Shown here in pieces: positions 24,122 to 32,339 of a stretch of 64,000 nucleotides of DNA. The position numbers and the translations under genes were made by a program. The notes below the pieces were generated by a model. It had not been told where the DNA came from. It did no database searches and saw nothing but the letters and a program-made list of their open reading frames with translations. Position 1 is the stretch's first letter. Every line of letters begins with the position of its first letter. This stretch comes from Kineosporia mesophila (GTDB lineage Bacteria > Actinomycetota > Actinomycetes > Actinomycetales > Kineosporiaceae): assembly GCF_021129235.1 (NCBI RefSeq), contig NZ_JAJOMA010000002.1:310001-374000 (forward strand). Reading direction: 5' to 3'.

Positions 24122-24803
24122 CCTCGATCAGCCGGTACCCGGCGCCGCGCACGGTCACGACGGTCTCCACCCCGAACGGCCGGTCGATCTTGGCCCGCAG
24201 GTGGGCCACGTAGACCTCGACGATGTTCGGGTCGCCCTCGAAGTCGTCGTCCCACACCCCGTTGAGGATGTCCTGCTTGGACATCACCGTGCCCGCGCGC
24301 CGGGCCAGGAAGGCCAGCACCGCGAACTCCCGGCTGGTCAGGGTGATGGGTGTGCGCCCGCGCCGCACCTCGCGGGAGGCCGGGTCGACCACCAGGGTGC
24401 CGACGGTCAGCAGGGTCGGGCGCTCGGGCCGTCCCCGTCGCACCAGGGCGCGCAGCCGGGCCACCAGCACCGGGAACTCGACCGGTTTGACCACGTAGTC
24501 GTCGGCGCCGGTGTCGAGCCCCTCGACCTGGTCCCAGGCGCCGTCCTTGGCCGTGAGCATCATGATCGGGGTCCAGTTGTGCTCGTCGCGCAGGGTGCGG
24601 CAGACCTGGTACCCGTTGAGCCCGGGCATCATCACGTCCAGCACCATCGCGTCGTACTGCACCTCGCGGGCCCGCCAGAGCCCGTCGATCCCGTTCTCGG
24701 CGACGTCCACCGAGAAACCCTCCGCGACCAGTCCCCGGCGGATGCCCTCGGCGAACCGGGCCTCGTCGTCAACCACCAGGACTCGCACCTGAGCAGTCTG
24801 CAT
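24114..24803 (-). CDS. OmpR/PhoB-family response regulator
   Basis: 229 residues. The receiver domain has the acidic pair VVDDE, phosphoacceptor Asp56 in MVLDVMMPG, MMLTAKD and VVKPVEF. The C-terminal winged helix (LTSREFAVLAFLARR ... VEVYVAHLRAKID ... TVRGAGYRL) is of the OmpR class. It is transcribed ahead of its kinase. The 82-bp upstream region separates it from the glucanase gene terminator, so the operon probably has its own promoter there. Confidence 0.95.
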   Translation of the reverse strand: MQTAQVRVLVVDDEARFAEGIRRGLVAEGFSVDVAENGIDGLWRAREVQYDAMVLDVMMPGLNGYQVCRTLRDEHNWTPIMMLTAKDGAWDQVEGLDTGADDYVVKPVEFPVLVARLRALVRRGRPERPTLLTVGTLVVDPASREVRRGRTPITLTSREFAVLAFLARRAGTVMSKQDILNGVWDDDFEGDPNIVEVYVAHLRAKIDRPFGVETVVTVRGAGYRLIEDA

Positions 24804-24840
24804 CCTGGCGGTTGAATCCCTGCTGAAGGGGTGGGGTGAG

Positions 24841-24869
24841 TCACCGGGCCGGGGATCCCGGCCCGGTGA
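24841..24869. terminator. Perfect 13-bp hairpin after the GH16 gene
   Basis: TCACCGGGCCGGG pairs with CCCGGCCCGGTGA around a 3-nt loop, 16 bp beyond the glucanase stop codon. No T tract. Confidence 0.7.
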
Positions 24870-24885
24870 CCGGGTGCCGTCCTGC

Positions 24886-26223
24886 TCAGTGCCGGAAGGT
24901 GAAACTGTCCAGGTCGACGAAGTCGCTCGGCTGCCCGGACGAGAACGTCAGGTAGACGTCGTGCGTGCCGGTCACGCCCGACAGCGATCCCGGTACCTCC
25001 TTGTAGGTCTGCCAGCCGCCGGTATTGGCCACCGCGATGGTCGAGACCGGGCTTGCCGTGGCACTGTCCAGCCGCACCTCGACCAGGCCGCTGACGCCGG
25101 CGGCGGCCCCGGACGCGACCTTCGCCGCGAACGTGTGGGCCGCCGAGGAGCCGAAGTTCACGCCGTTGTACACGGCCCGGTCGCCGTTCGCGATGTATCC
25201 CAGCTTCTTGCCTCCGCCGTCGACGTCGGCGATCTGGGTACCGACCTGGCTGTCGTAGCTCTCGGCCTGGATGGTGGCGTAGGCGTCGCGGTTCCCACCG
25301 GCCGGGGGAGGAGTGGTGCCGCCCCCGCTCCTGCTCGAGACCGTCACGTAGTCGACGGTCATCGGGACCCCGGAGGCGGTGGACGCGGTCGGGTTGCCCG
25401 GCCAGCTGCCGCCGACGGCCACGTTGAGGATCAGGAAGAAGCCGTGGTGCGTGGCGTTGTTCCACGTCGTGGCGTCCATCTGGCTCGCCGAGACGGAGTG
25501 GAACTGCTGCCCGTCGATGTACCAGCGCAGCTGCTCGGGCGAGGTGCTGCGGTCGAGTTCCACCGCGTAGGTGTGGAATCCGCCCTGCAGGGTGGGACTG
25601 AAGCCGGACTTGCTGCCGCCCAGCCCGTTGTACTCGTTGCACGGACCGCCGGGAGCGACCCCGCAGTGCAGGGTGCCGTACCCGGTGTTCACCCCGTTGA
25701 CGTTCTCCATCACGTCGATCTCACCGACGCCCGGCCAGTTGGTGTAGTTGCCGCGGAAGGCGTCACCGAGCGACCAGAAGGCCGGCCAGATGCCCTGCGC
25801 GGCGGCCCCGGTCACGTTCGGGAGCTGGATCCGGCTCTCGAACCGCACCACTCCGCCCGCCGGGGCGGCGAAATCGGTGCGCTGGGTCTCGATCCGGGCG
25901 GAGGTCCAGTTGCCCGAGGCGTCGCGCAGCGGGGTGATCCGCAGGTTCCCGTTGCCGTCGAGGCTGACGTTCTGGGTGCGGTTGGTCATCTCCTCGATCT
26001 CGCCGGTGCCCCAGTTCCCGGCGCCGCCGGGGTAGCTGTGCCCGAGATCGAAGATCCAGTTACCGGAGGAGGGAAGGGTGTTCGCGGTGCCGTTGAAGTC
26101 GTCCGACCAGACGGTGGTGAATCCGGCCGGTGGGGCGGGCACGGCGGCGGTGGCCGGGGCGCTGCCCAGGAGAACGGCCACGCACGCGGTGGCCAGGAGG
26201 GCGGAGATACGTCGGAAAGACAT
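24886..26223 (-). CDS. Secreted GH16 endo-beta-1,3-glucanase with C-terminal CBM6-like module
   Basis: 445 residues. The Sec signal peptide has an AAxA-type cleavage near residue 27. The GH16 catalytic domain covers about 35-295, with nucleophile and acid/base Glu in GEIDVMENV and substrate-cleft WPAFWSLG. A Gly/Thr/Pro linker (SGGGTTPPPAGG) joins a CBM6-type domain (about 315-445: TIQAESYDSQVGTQ ... FVDLDSFTF). It is predicted to cut laminarin-like or fungal-wall beta-1,3-glucan. It follows the chitinase gene on the same strand but is separated from it by a strong hairpin. Confidence 0.92.
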   Translation of the reverse strand: MSFRRISALLATACVAVLLGSAPATAAVPAPPAGFTTVWSDDFNGTANTLPSSGNWIFDLGHSYPGGAGNWGTGEIEEMTNRTQNVSLDGNGNLRITPLRDASGNWTSARIETQRTDFAAPAGGVVRFESRIQLPNVTGAAAQGIWPAFWSLGDAFRGNYTNWPGVGEIDVMENVNGVNTGYGTLHCGVAPGGPCNEYNGLGGSKSGFSPTLQGGFHTYAVELDRSTSPEQLRWYIDGQQFHSVSASQMDATTWNNATHHGFFLILNVAVGGSWPGNPTASTASGVPMTVDYVTVSSRSGGGTTPPPAGGNRDAYATIQAESYDSQVGTQIADVDGGGKKLGYIANGDRAVYNGVNFGSSAAHTFAAKVASGAAAGVSGLVEVRLDSATASPVSTIAVANTGGWQTYKEVPGSLSGVTGTHDVYLTFSSGQPSDFVDLDSFTFRH

Positions 26224-26271
26224 GTCAGAGAATCCTCTTCGTCGAGGTTCGCCAAGGTTCCGAGGGGGAGA

Positions 26272-26310
26272 GGGCGCCCGGCCCAGTGTCAGGGTGAGGG
26301 CCGGGCGCCC
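26272..26310. terminator. Perfect 13-bp hairpin after the chitinase gene
   Basis: GGGCGCCCGGCCC pairs with GGGCCGGGCGCCC across a 13-nt loop. It lies 11 bp past the chitinase stop and 49 bp before the glucanase start, so the two genes are probably separately terminated. Confidence 0.7.
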
Positions 26311-26320
26311 CGATGTGGTG

Positions 26321-27796
26321 TCAGCCCAGGCCGCTGGAGACGGCCTTCGTCAGCTCGGCGCCGGTGGTGTCACCGGACAGTTCCCAGGCGAAGGCTCCGC
26401 CCAGGCTCTGCTGCTTGGCGTACGTCATCTTCCCGGCGATGGTGGCGGGCGTGTCGTAGCTCCACCAGTTGCTGCCGCACTTGGCGTACGCGGTGCCGGC
26501 CACGGTGCCGGTGGACGGGCACGAGGTCTTGAGCACCTTGTAGTCCTCGATGCCGGCCTCGTAGGTGCCCGGTGCCGGTCCGGTGGCCGAACCACCCGGT
26601 GCCGCCTGGGTGACCCCGGTCCAGCCCCGGCCGTAGTAGCCGATGCCCAGAAGCAGCTTGCTGCTGGGGATCCCGAGGCTCTTCAGCTTCGCGATCGCCG
26701 TGGCCGAGTCGAAGCCGGTGATCGGGGCCCCGCTGTAACCGGTCAGCGGTGAGTGCGGGGCGGTCGGGCCGTCGGCGTCGAACGCGCCGTAGAAGTCGTA
26801 CGTCATCGGCAGGTACCAGTCCACGTACTGGGCTGCCCCGGCGTAGTCGGCCTTCTCGATCTTGCCGCCGGAGGTGCCGTCGGCGGTGATAGCGGAGGTG
26901 ACCAGGTCGCTGCCGAACGAGGTGCGCAAGGCTGCCATCAGCTTGCGGTAGGCGTCGAAACCGCTGGTGTCGGTGGTCAGGCCGGTGGCGTTCGGGTACT
27001 CCCAGTCGATGTCGATCCCGTCGAAGACATCGGCCCAGCGGGGGTCTTCGACCAGGGCCCGGCAGGACTGGGCGAAGGCGGTGGGGTTGGCCGCCGCCGC
27101 ACCGAAGCCGCCCGACCAGGTCCAGCCGCCGAACGACCAGATCACCTTGAGGTTGGGGTACTTCTTCTTCAGCTGGCGCAGCTGGTTGAAGTTGCCCGCC
27201 ACCGCCTGGTCCCAGGTGTCGGCCGTACCGCTCACGGAATCCGCCGCGGTGAAGGTCTTCTGGTAGTCGGCGTAGGCGTCGCCGATGGCGCACTTGCCCC
27301 CGGTGACGTTGCCGAAGGCGTAGTTGATGTGCGTCAGCTTCGCCGCGGCACCGCTGGTGTCCAGCGCCTTGACCTGGAAGTTGCGCTGGTAGGTGCTCCA
27401 CTCGGTGTAGTACCCGACGACCTTCTTACCGCTGGTGGTCGGAGGAGTGGTGGGTGGAGTCGTCGGGGGAGTGGTGGGTGGAGTCGTGGGTGGCGTGGTG
27501 GGAGGTGTGGTCGGGTTGGTTCCGCCACAGGCTCCTCCGTCCACCCAGACGTCCTGTGAATTCGCCCCCGGAACGTCGCCGTACGTCCACCATTTCGCGG
27601 TCCAGGTATGACCGTTGTAGGTGACGACGGCGCCGCCGGTGTAGGCGACGTCCTTGGCCCAGGTGGCTCCGGAGCAGGTGGCCGCGGCCGCCGACACCGG
27701 TGTGGCGGCCTGGGCTCCCATGGGTGACATCGTCGCGACCAGCGCGACTGCTGCGGCGGCGGACAGGCCGACGGCAAGCAAGCGAGCACGCTTCAT
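26321..27796 (-). CDS. Secreted GH18 chitinase with N-terminal CBM5/12 module
   Basis: 491 residues. ATG 27796 is preferred over a start 9 codons earlier because GAAGGGGAA precedes it. A signal peptide is followed by a chitin-binding CBM5/12-type module (TWAKDVAYTGGAVVTYNG, WWTYGDVPG). A Pro/Thr linker of repeated TTPP units leads to the GH18 barrel, with catalytic DGIDIDWEYP and the substrate-site WYLPMTYDF. It is a processive or endo-chitinase for extracellular chitin. With the adjacent beta-1,3-glucanase it would attack fungal walls. The linker DNA is a GGTGG-rich repeat tract at about 27440-27515. Confidence 0.93.
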   Translation of the reverse strand: MKRARLLAVGLSAAAAVALVATMSPMGAQAATPVSAAAATCSGATWAKDVAYTGGAVVTYNGHTWTAKWWTYGDVPGANSQDVWVDGGACGGTNPTTPPTTPPTTPPTTPPTTPPTTPPTTSGKKVVGYYTEWSTYQRNFQVKALDTSGAAAKLTHINYAFGNVTGGKCAIGDAYADYQKTFTAADSVSGTADTWDQAVAGNFNQLRQLKKKYPNLKVIWSFGGWTWSGGFGAAAANPTAFAQSCRALVEDPRWADVFDGIDIDWEYPNATGLTTDTSGFDAYRKLMAALRTSFGSDLVTSAITADGTSGGKIEKADYAGAAQYVDWYLPMTYDFYGAFDADGPTAPHSPLTGYSGAPITGFDSATAIAKLKSLGIPSSKLLLGIGYYGRGWTGVTQAAPGGSATGPAPGTYEAGIEDYKVLKTSCPSTGTVAGTAYAKCGSNWWSYDTPATIAGKMTYAKQQSLGGAFAWELSGDTTGAELTKAVSSGLG

Positions 27797-27837
27797 GGCG
27801 TTCCCCTTCAGGGCGGGAGTCATGATTAGTGAAGAGT

Positions 27838-27885
27838 CTTTACGTATTGCTGTCCCAAAAAGATACCCACACAGGAGACGTAAAG
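27838..27885. promoter_or_regulatory. Paired CTTTACGT / ACGTAAAG half-sites in the chitinase promoter
   Basis: CTTTACGT (27838-27845) and ACGTAAAG (27878-27885) are perfect inverse copies with centres 40 bp apart, in an AT-rich 200-bp upstream region. No DasR-type palindrome was seen. They are candidate sites for a dimeric regulator acting over about four helical turns. Confidence 0.45.
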
Positions 27886-28009
27886 GGAAGTATTCAAAAT
27901 CCCGTACACCGCATTGACGGGAGATTGAAAACCTGGGATGACATGGGCGTCCTTACGTTTCGGGCTGGTTAATTTGCGCCCGGTGGTAAAGATTTTGACC
28001 CTGATGGGA

Positions 28010-28335
28010 TCAGGAGCGGCCCAGTCCGGCGAGGCCGGCGTGAATGAAGGTCGTGAGGGTCTCGATCGCCTCGTCGTCGCTCGTGTGCGGCGTGGGCACG
28101 GTGGCGAACGACCACATCAGCCGGCTGATGATCGTCGCGGCCACGATCGGGTCGCCCGGCAGGTCCAGGCCGGACAGGTGCTCGGCGATGTGCCGCAGGT
28201 CGGGCTCCAGCATCTCGTCCTGGCGCCGGGCGAACGATTCGTCCACGGTGGAGGCCTGCTGCAGGGCGACCATCACGGTGCGGTGCTGCCGCTGGAAGTC
28301 CCAGAAGGTGGCGACGCTGTCGATCGAGTTCGGCC
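28010..28335 (-). pseudogene. TetR-family regulator remnant (ligand domain only)
   Basis: From about 28335 leftwards the frame encodes about 108 residues like the C-terminal half of a TetR protein: DSVATFWDFQRQHRTVMVAL, then long helices ending ETLTTFIHAGLAGLGRS. The N-terminal HTH is missing. The apparent upstream extension of this frame (28336-28486) is the antisense of a monooxygenase remnant. It meets that remnant head to head. Confidence 0.65.
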
Positions 28336-28339
28336 TGGG

Positions 28340-28794
28340 GTGGAGACCCTGACCCAGGACGAGCGTGGCGTACATCTCACGCTCGACAGCGGTGAGGGCC
28401 TCACGACCCGGTCCGTGGTGGGTGCCGATGGTGCACGTAGCACCGTACGTCGCGCTCTCGGTGTCGGTTTCGAGGGTGAGACACACGAGGCCGAACGGTT
28501 GTTCATCGCCGACGCGAAGCTCGGCGGCCTGGACCGGGACAGCTGGCTGAACACCGGGATCCAGGCTGCGTACAACCTCGGCTGGAAGCCGGCAGGCGTC
28601 TGGGAAGGGAACGACACGGTGCTGGACACTTGTGAGGCGGAACGGCTTCCGGTCGCCGCGGCGGTGCTCGGCATCAGCACCCAGCTGTTCGGGCGGTGCG
28701 CCGGCCGGACGACGCCAGGCGCCGCGACGACCCGGTGCTCAAGCAGCTCTCCCGGCTACCTCAAACCGACCGGTCCGGGGTGGAAGTCGCTTGA
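28340..28794 (+). pseudogene. FAD-dependent aromatic monooxygenase remnant (PheA/TfdB type)
   Basis: From 28340 the frame reads VETLTQDERGVHLTL, then VVGADGARSTVRRALGVGF, the internal motif of flavin aromatic hydroxylases. It then jumps from IADAKLGGLDRD directly to LNTGIQAAYNLGWKPAG and DTCEAERLPVAAAVLG, which in intact proteins lie well over 100 residues later. So both the N-terminal FAD site and an internal block are deleted. The 3' end is also degenerate, with frame changes up to TGA 28794. It abuts the TetR remnant. Confidence 0.75.
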
Positions 28795-29106
28795 TCAGGC
28801 GAATTCCGGGATCGGGCCGGTCGGGGGCGGGGCTGATACCGAGGCCGATACCGAGGTTGATACGGAGGCCTGGCGGCGCTCCAGCAGCGTGGTGACCACG
28901 GCGTGGGTGCCGATCGCCGCCCAGAGCAGGTTGGAGACGGCGCTGGGCCAGGCTCCGTACATCGAACTGGCGATGCCGCCGGCCGTGCCGCCGATCGCGT
29001 TGAGGAGTGAGTAGCGCAGGGACGTCGCCGTCCAGCGCCCCCGGCTCAGGAGGACATAGGCGCCGAAAGTGCCCATGGTGCCCAGCCAGCCGAGCATTGC
29101 CGCCAT
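28795..29106 (-). CDS. Small CBU_0592-like membrane protein
   Basis: 103 residues from ATG 29106 (AAGAAGG upstream). Three hydrophobic segments are visible: MLGWLGTMGTFGAYVLL, SLLNAIGGTAGGIAS and SNLLWAAIGTHAVVTTLL, with the YGAWPS turn typical of this small membrane family. The hydrophilic C-terminal tail is encoded by three 12-bp repeats (GATACCGAGGCC and variants, 28835-28870). It is divergent from a LysR gene, and an inverted repeat lies between them. Confidence 0.7.
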   Translation of the reverse strand: MAAMLGWLGTMGTFGAYVLLSRGRWTATSLRYSLLNAIGGTAGGIASSMYGAWPSAVSNLLWAAIGTHAVVTTLLERRQASVSTSVSASVSAPPPTGPIPEFA

Positions 29107-29175
29107 CGGAGCAGCCTTCTTTCGATCGTGAGGGAGGGAGCCGGATCGCCGTCTCCCGCGCATGATGATGAGACT

Positions 29176-29214
29176 CCGGATGCCTTCAGCACAATTGCAC
29201 TTCGCTGCATCCGG
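29176..29214. promoter_or_regulatory. Inverted repeat CCGGATGC-N23-GCATCCGG between divergent genes
   Basis: Perfect 8-bp arms at 29176-29183 and 29207-29214 flank a CAATTG-centred AT-rich core, in the 126-bp gap between the LysR gene and the small membrane protein. A LysR autoregulatory site is likely. Confidence 0.55.
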
Positions 29215-29232
29215 CGTTTAGCGTTACTGAAC

Positions 29233-30153
29233 ATGAGGATCGACCCCCGGAGGCTCCGGTTCCTGCTGGCGATCGCGCGGGAGGGAGGGGTGCTGGCGGC
29301 GGCCGACGAGTTGGGTGTCACGCCGTCTGCCGTTTCCCAGCAGTTGGCCCGTCTGGAGGCCGAAACTGGTTGCGCCCTGGTCACTCGGACGGCTCATGGC
29401 ATCCTGCTCACCGAGGCCGGTCAGGCCCTGGTGGAGACGGCCGAGGAGATCGAGCGGGCGCTGAACCTGGTGCGCGCCAAACTGCTCGAGGACGAGGTCG
29501 ACCCGGTCGGCACGGTGCGGGTCGGGATCTTCCAGACCTTCCTGCGGGTCGTCTTCGCGCCCAGCCTGCCGGAGTGGAAGCAGCGCCACCCCCGCCTGCG
29601 GTTCGAGGTGCGCGAAGACGATCAGGAAGAGCTGCTGCGGATGCTCCGATCGGGTGATCTGGACCTGGTGGTGCTGGAACTGGACTCCCAGCAGGCTTCG
29701 CCCCGGCTGCCGAAGAACATGACCGAGACACCCCTGCTCGACGAGCCCTGGCGTCTGGTCGTACCTGCCGGGGCGACCCAGGTCGACGTGGTCGACCTGG
29801 CCAGGCAGTCCCTGCCCTGGCTCGGCCCCGACGCCTCGGCCGCCGGTTCCCAGGCCACCCACCGGGTCCGGCGCGCCCTGGGGATCTCGGGTCCGACCGT
29901 GCACCGCTACCAAGACATCCAGACCGCGCTCGCCCTGGTCGCGGCGGGGGAGGGCGTGGCTCTGGTGCCGTCGCTGGCCCTGATCGGCCAGTCGCACCCG
30001 GGGGTCAGCCCGCTCGAGATGCCGGGGCTCGGCACCCGCCGCATCGTGCTGCGCCGCTACGAGGGCCGCAACGTCCCCGAGGCCCAGGACGTGGCGGTCA
30101 CGCTGATCCGCGAGGCCGCCGCGGCGGTGAGTCTGGAGGAATCGGTCAGCTGA
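29233..30153 (+). CDS. LysR-family transcriptional regulator
   Basis: 306 residues. The N-terminal HTH is RFLLAIAREGGVLAAADE then LGVTPSAVSQQLARLEAETG, followed by the dimerisation helix. The C-terminal two-lobed effector domain includes VRVGIFQTFLR, LRFEVREDDQEELLRMLRSG and GEGVALVPSLAL. ATG 29233 is chosen because it places the HTH at the usual position. It probably controls itself and the divergent small membrane protein; the effector is unknown. Confidence 0.93.
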   Translation: MRIDPRRLRFLLAIAREGGVLAAADELGVTPSAVSQQLARLEAETGCALVTRTAHGILLTEAGQALVETAEEIERALNLVRAKLLEDEVDPVGTVRVGIFQTFLRVVFAPSLPEWKQRHPRLRFEVREDDQEELLRMLRSGDLDLVVLELDSQQASPRLPKNMTETPLLDEPWRLVVPAGATQVDVVDLARQSLPWLGPDASAAGSQATHRVRRALGISGPTVHRYQDIQTALALVAAGEGVALVPSLALIGQSHPGVSPLEMPGLGTRRIVLRRYEGRNVPEAQDVAVTLIREAAAAVSLEESVS

Positions 30154-30190
30154 CCGTGCCGTTCCGCCCCGGTAACGCCATGATCAGTGC

Positions 30191-31063
30191 ATGCCGTTCG
30201 ACCGGGTCGTCCTGATCTTCAACCCCCACAGCACCGGTGATGCGAAGGGTAAGGCCCACCAATTGAGGGACGAGGTGCTCGCCGGCCGTCCCGATGCGCG
30301 GGTCGAGTTGCTGCCCACCGAGTATGCCGGGCACGCACGCACCCTCGCCCAGGAGGCGGCCGGTGACGGGCGTCCTCTGATCGTCTCTGTGAGTGGTGAC
30401 GGCGGGTACAACGAAGTGGTGAACGGGATCATGGATGCCGGTGACACCCACGCCGTGGCCACCGTGGTGGCCGCCGGCAACGCGAACGACCACCACCGCG
30501 TGACCGCGCCGCGTCCTCTGCCCGAGGCCCTCGCGCAGGACGAGGTGCGGCCGATGGACCTGCTGCACCTGAGCGTCAACGGCGAGAAGCTCACCCGGTA
30601 CGCGCACTCCTACATCGGGTTCGGCCTCACCCCGGTGGTCGCGGTCGAGCTGGAGAAGGGCACCAAGGGGTCGCTGAGCGAGATCGTCACCGTGGTGCGC
30701 TCGTTCAGCAGTTTCCGGCCGCTGCGCGTCGAGCTGGCCGACGGCGGGCGCATCGCCATCGACAGCCTGGTGTTCTCGAACATCCCGCAGATGGCCAAGG
30801 TGCTCAAGCTCAGCGACAACGGCGACCCGGAGGACGGCCTCTTCGAGGTCACCCTGACACCCCACGAACCCCGCTGGCGGGCGGTCACCAAGGTCGTGCA
30901 CGCCGCCACCACCGGCCTCGGGCAGCAGCCGAGCGTCACCGACTACCGGTTCACCGCACTGAAGGCGGCGCCACTGCAGATCGACGGCGAGGTCCTGGAG
31001 ATCGAGGGGGGCGACCGCGTGCGGATCGAGATCGCGCCGGGAGCCCTGGCCACACTGCGCTGA
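30191..31063 (+). CDS. Diacylglycerol kinase-family lipid kinase
   Basis: 290 residues. The catalytic domain opens with VVLIFNPHSTGDAKGKA. The nucleotide loop is SVSGDGGYNEVVNGIM, a variant of the family GGDGT-NEV motif. It then has AAGNANDHHR, and a C-terminal beta domain ends QIDGEVLEI. Members phosphorylate diacylglycerol or other lipids, or sphingosine-type acceptors. No membrane span is present. It follows the LysR gene by 37 bp and ends before a strong hairpin. Confidence 0.88.
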   Translation: MPFDRVVLIFNPHSTGDAKGKAHQLRDEVLAGRPDARVELLPTEYAGHARTLAQEAAGDGRPLIVSVSGDGGYNEVVNGIMDAGDTHAVATVVAAGNANDHHRVTAPRPLPEALAQDEVRPMDLLHLSVNGEKLTRYAHSYIGFGLTPVVAVELEKGTKGSLSEIVTVVRSFSSFRPLRVELADGGRIAIDSLVFSNIPQMAKVLKLSDNGDPEDGLFEVTLTPHEPRWRAVTKVVHAATTGLGQQPSVTDYRFTALKAAPLQIDGEVLEIEGGDRVRIEIAPGALATLR

Positions 31064-31071
31064 CCGGCTCG

Positions 31072-31129
31072 GTGACCCCTTTCCCCGGGGACGGTTCGCA
31101 GGATCCCGAACGGGGAAAGGCCTCGTCAC
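31072..31129. terminator. Long bidirectional terminator hairpin
   Basis: CCTTTCCCCG (31078-31087) pairs with CGGGGAAAGG (31111-31120). The stem is extended outside by GTGAC/GTCAC and inside by GGGA/TCCC. It separates the convergent lipid kinase and hydrolase genes. Confidence 0.75.
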
Positions 31130-31135
31130 GCCGCA

Positions 31136-32224
31136 TCAACTGACGAAGAAGTCCTCCAGCAGCTGGGTGAACGCCCTCGGCCGGTCCAGATGCACGACAT
31201 GGGTGGCGTCTGTCGACCGGTAGGTGCCGTTGGTCAGCAGTGACGCTGCCCGTTGTCCGTCCTGCGTCGTCATGGCTCCGTTCAGGGTGCCGTCGGCCAG
31301 GACGGAGGGCTCGGCCTGCAGCAACAGCACCGGGCGGGTGATCGCGCGCAGTGCCTGGGCGTGGTCGAACCCGGCGTTCCAGGTGCCGTCGTGGAAGGCC
31401 GCGCCGAAGCGGGGGTCGAACTGCCCCATACCCCGCACGAAGAGCCGCGTGGTGTCGTCGGGCAGGAAGCGGATCTCCAGCGGTGCCCCGGGATTCGCGC
31501 TGCGGTACGACTTCACGGCGGCGGTCAGCACCGTCGCCGAGCCCCTGAAGGCGTGCTTGTCGAAGAACTTGCGGTTGCTGTCGATCCAGTAGAGCAGGAA
31601 GTCGTCCACGTGCTGGGCCACGGCGTCGGCGCAGGTCGCGAACGACCGGTCGGCGATCGTGCCGGCGATCCGGCCGGCCTCGGAGGAGAACAACGGCGGG
31701 TCTTCCAGCAGCGCCGCCCGTACCAGGTCGGGGCGGTTCGCCGCGAGCCAGGTGGTCAGCAGCCCACCCGAGGAGTTGCCGGTGACGAACGCCGGCCCGG
31801 TCGTCGCCGTCATGAAGGCGGCCAGGTCGGTCCCGATCCGCTGGGCCGTCATCGCGTACCCCTCCGGCCCGGTGGTCGCGCCGTGCCCCGGGTAGTCGAT
31901 GTCGAAGACGTGGAACGACCTGGCCAGCGCGGGCAGCACCCGGCTGTAGCTGAACCAGTCCATGTGCTGGGCGTGCAGCAGCACCAGGGCGGGGCCGTTG
32001 TCGGGCCCCTCCGCGTAGCTCAGGTTCACGCCGTTGATCAGGGCCGTCTTCTGGGTGAAGCCGGCGTCGGCCACTTTCTGCTGCCAGGGGTCGACGTAGC
32101 TGTCGAGCTGGTGGTTCACCACCACCAGGCCGCCCACCGACGTCAGGGCCAGGGCGCCGGCCGCGGCACCCAGCCATTTTCGCCGGGAAAGGTGATGCGG
32201 GGGTGCGGTGTCAGAGGTGTTCAT
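31136..32224 (-). CDS. Exported alpha/beta hydrolase
   Basis: 362 residues. The N-terminus SRRKWLGAAAGALALTSVGG is Tat-like or a signal anchor. The alpha/beta core has LVLLHAQHMDWFSYSRVLPA, FDIDYPGHG, nucleophile elbow GNSSGG, a late acidic segment PVLLLQAEPSVLADG and the catalytic-His segment DATHVVHLDRP. Esterase or haloperoxidase-like activity is possible; the substrate is unknown. It lies 115 bp downstream of a TetR gene on the same strand, which may control it. Confidence 0.85.
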   Translation of the reverse strand: MNTSDTAPPHHLSRRKWLGAAAGALALTSVGGLVVVNHQLDSYVDPWQQKVADAGFTQKTALINGVNLSYAEGPDNGPALVLLHAQHMDWFSYSRVLPALARSFHVFDIDYPGHGATTGPEGYAMTAQRIGTDLAAFMTATTGPAFVTGNSSGGLLTTWLAANRPDLVRAALLEDPPLFSSEAGRIAGTIADRSFATCADAVAQHVDDFLLYWIDSNRKFFDKHAFRGSATVLTAAVKSYRSANPGAPLEIRFLPDDTTRLFVRGMGQFDPRFGAAFHDGTWNAGFDHAQALRAITRPVLLLQAEPSVLADGTLNGAMTTQDGQRAASLLTNGTYRSTDATHVVHLDRPRAFTQLLEDFFVS

Positions 32225-32339
32225 GGATCCGTCCGGGCTGAGGCAGGGTGACGGTCATCATTCGAGGGCCGTGTGCTGCCGTCCGGATGACCGTTCGCTG
32301 ACGGTTGGCTGACGGTCGTTCGCGTCGGCTCGCGTCGGC

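Noticed and set aside
28336-28486. N-terminal extension of the TetR remnant
   Set aside because: These codons are the antisense of the monooxygenase remnant and do not encode an HTH.
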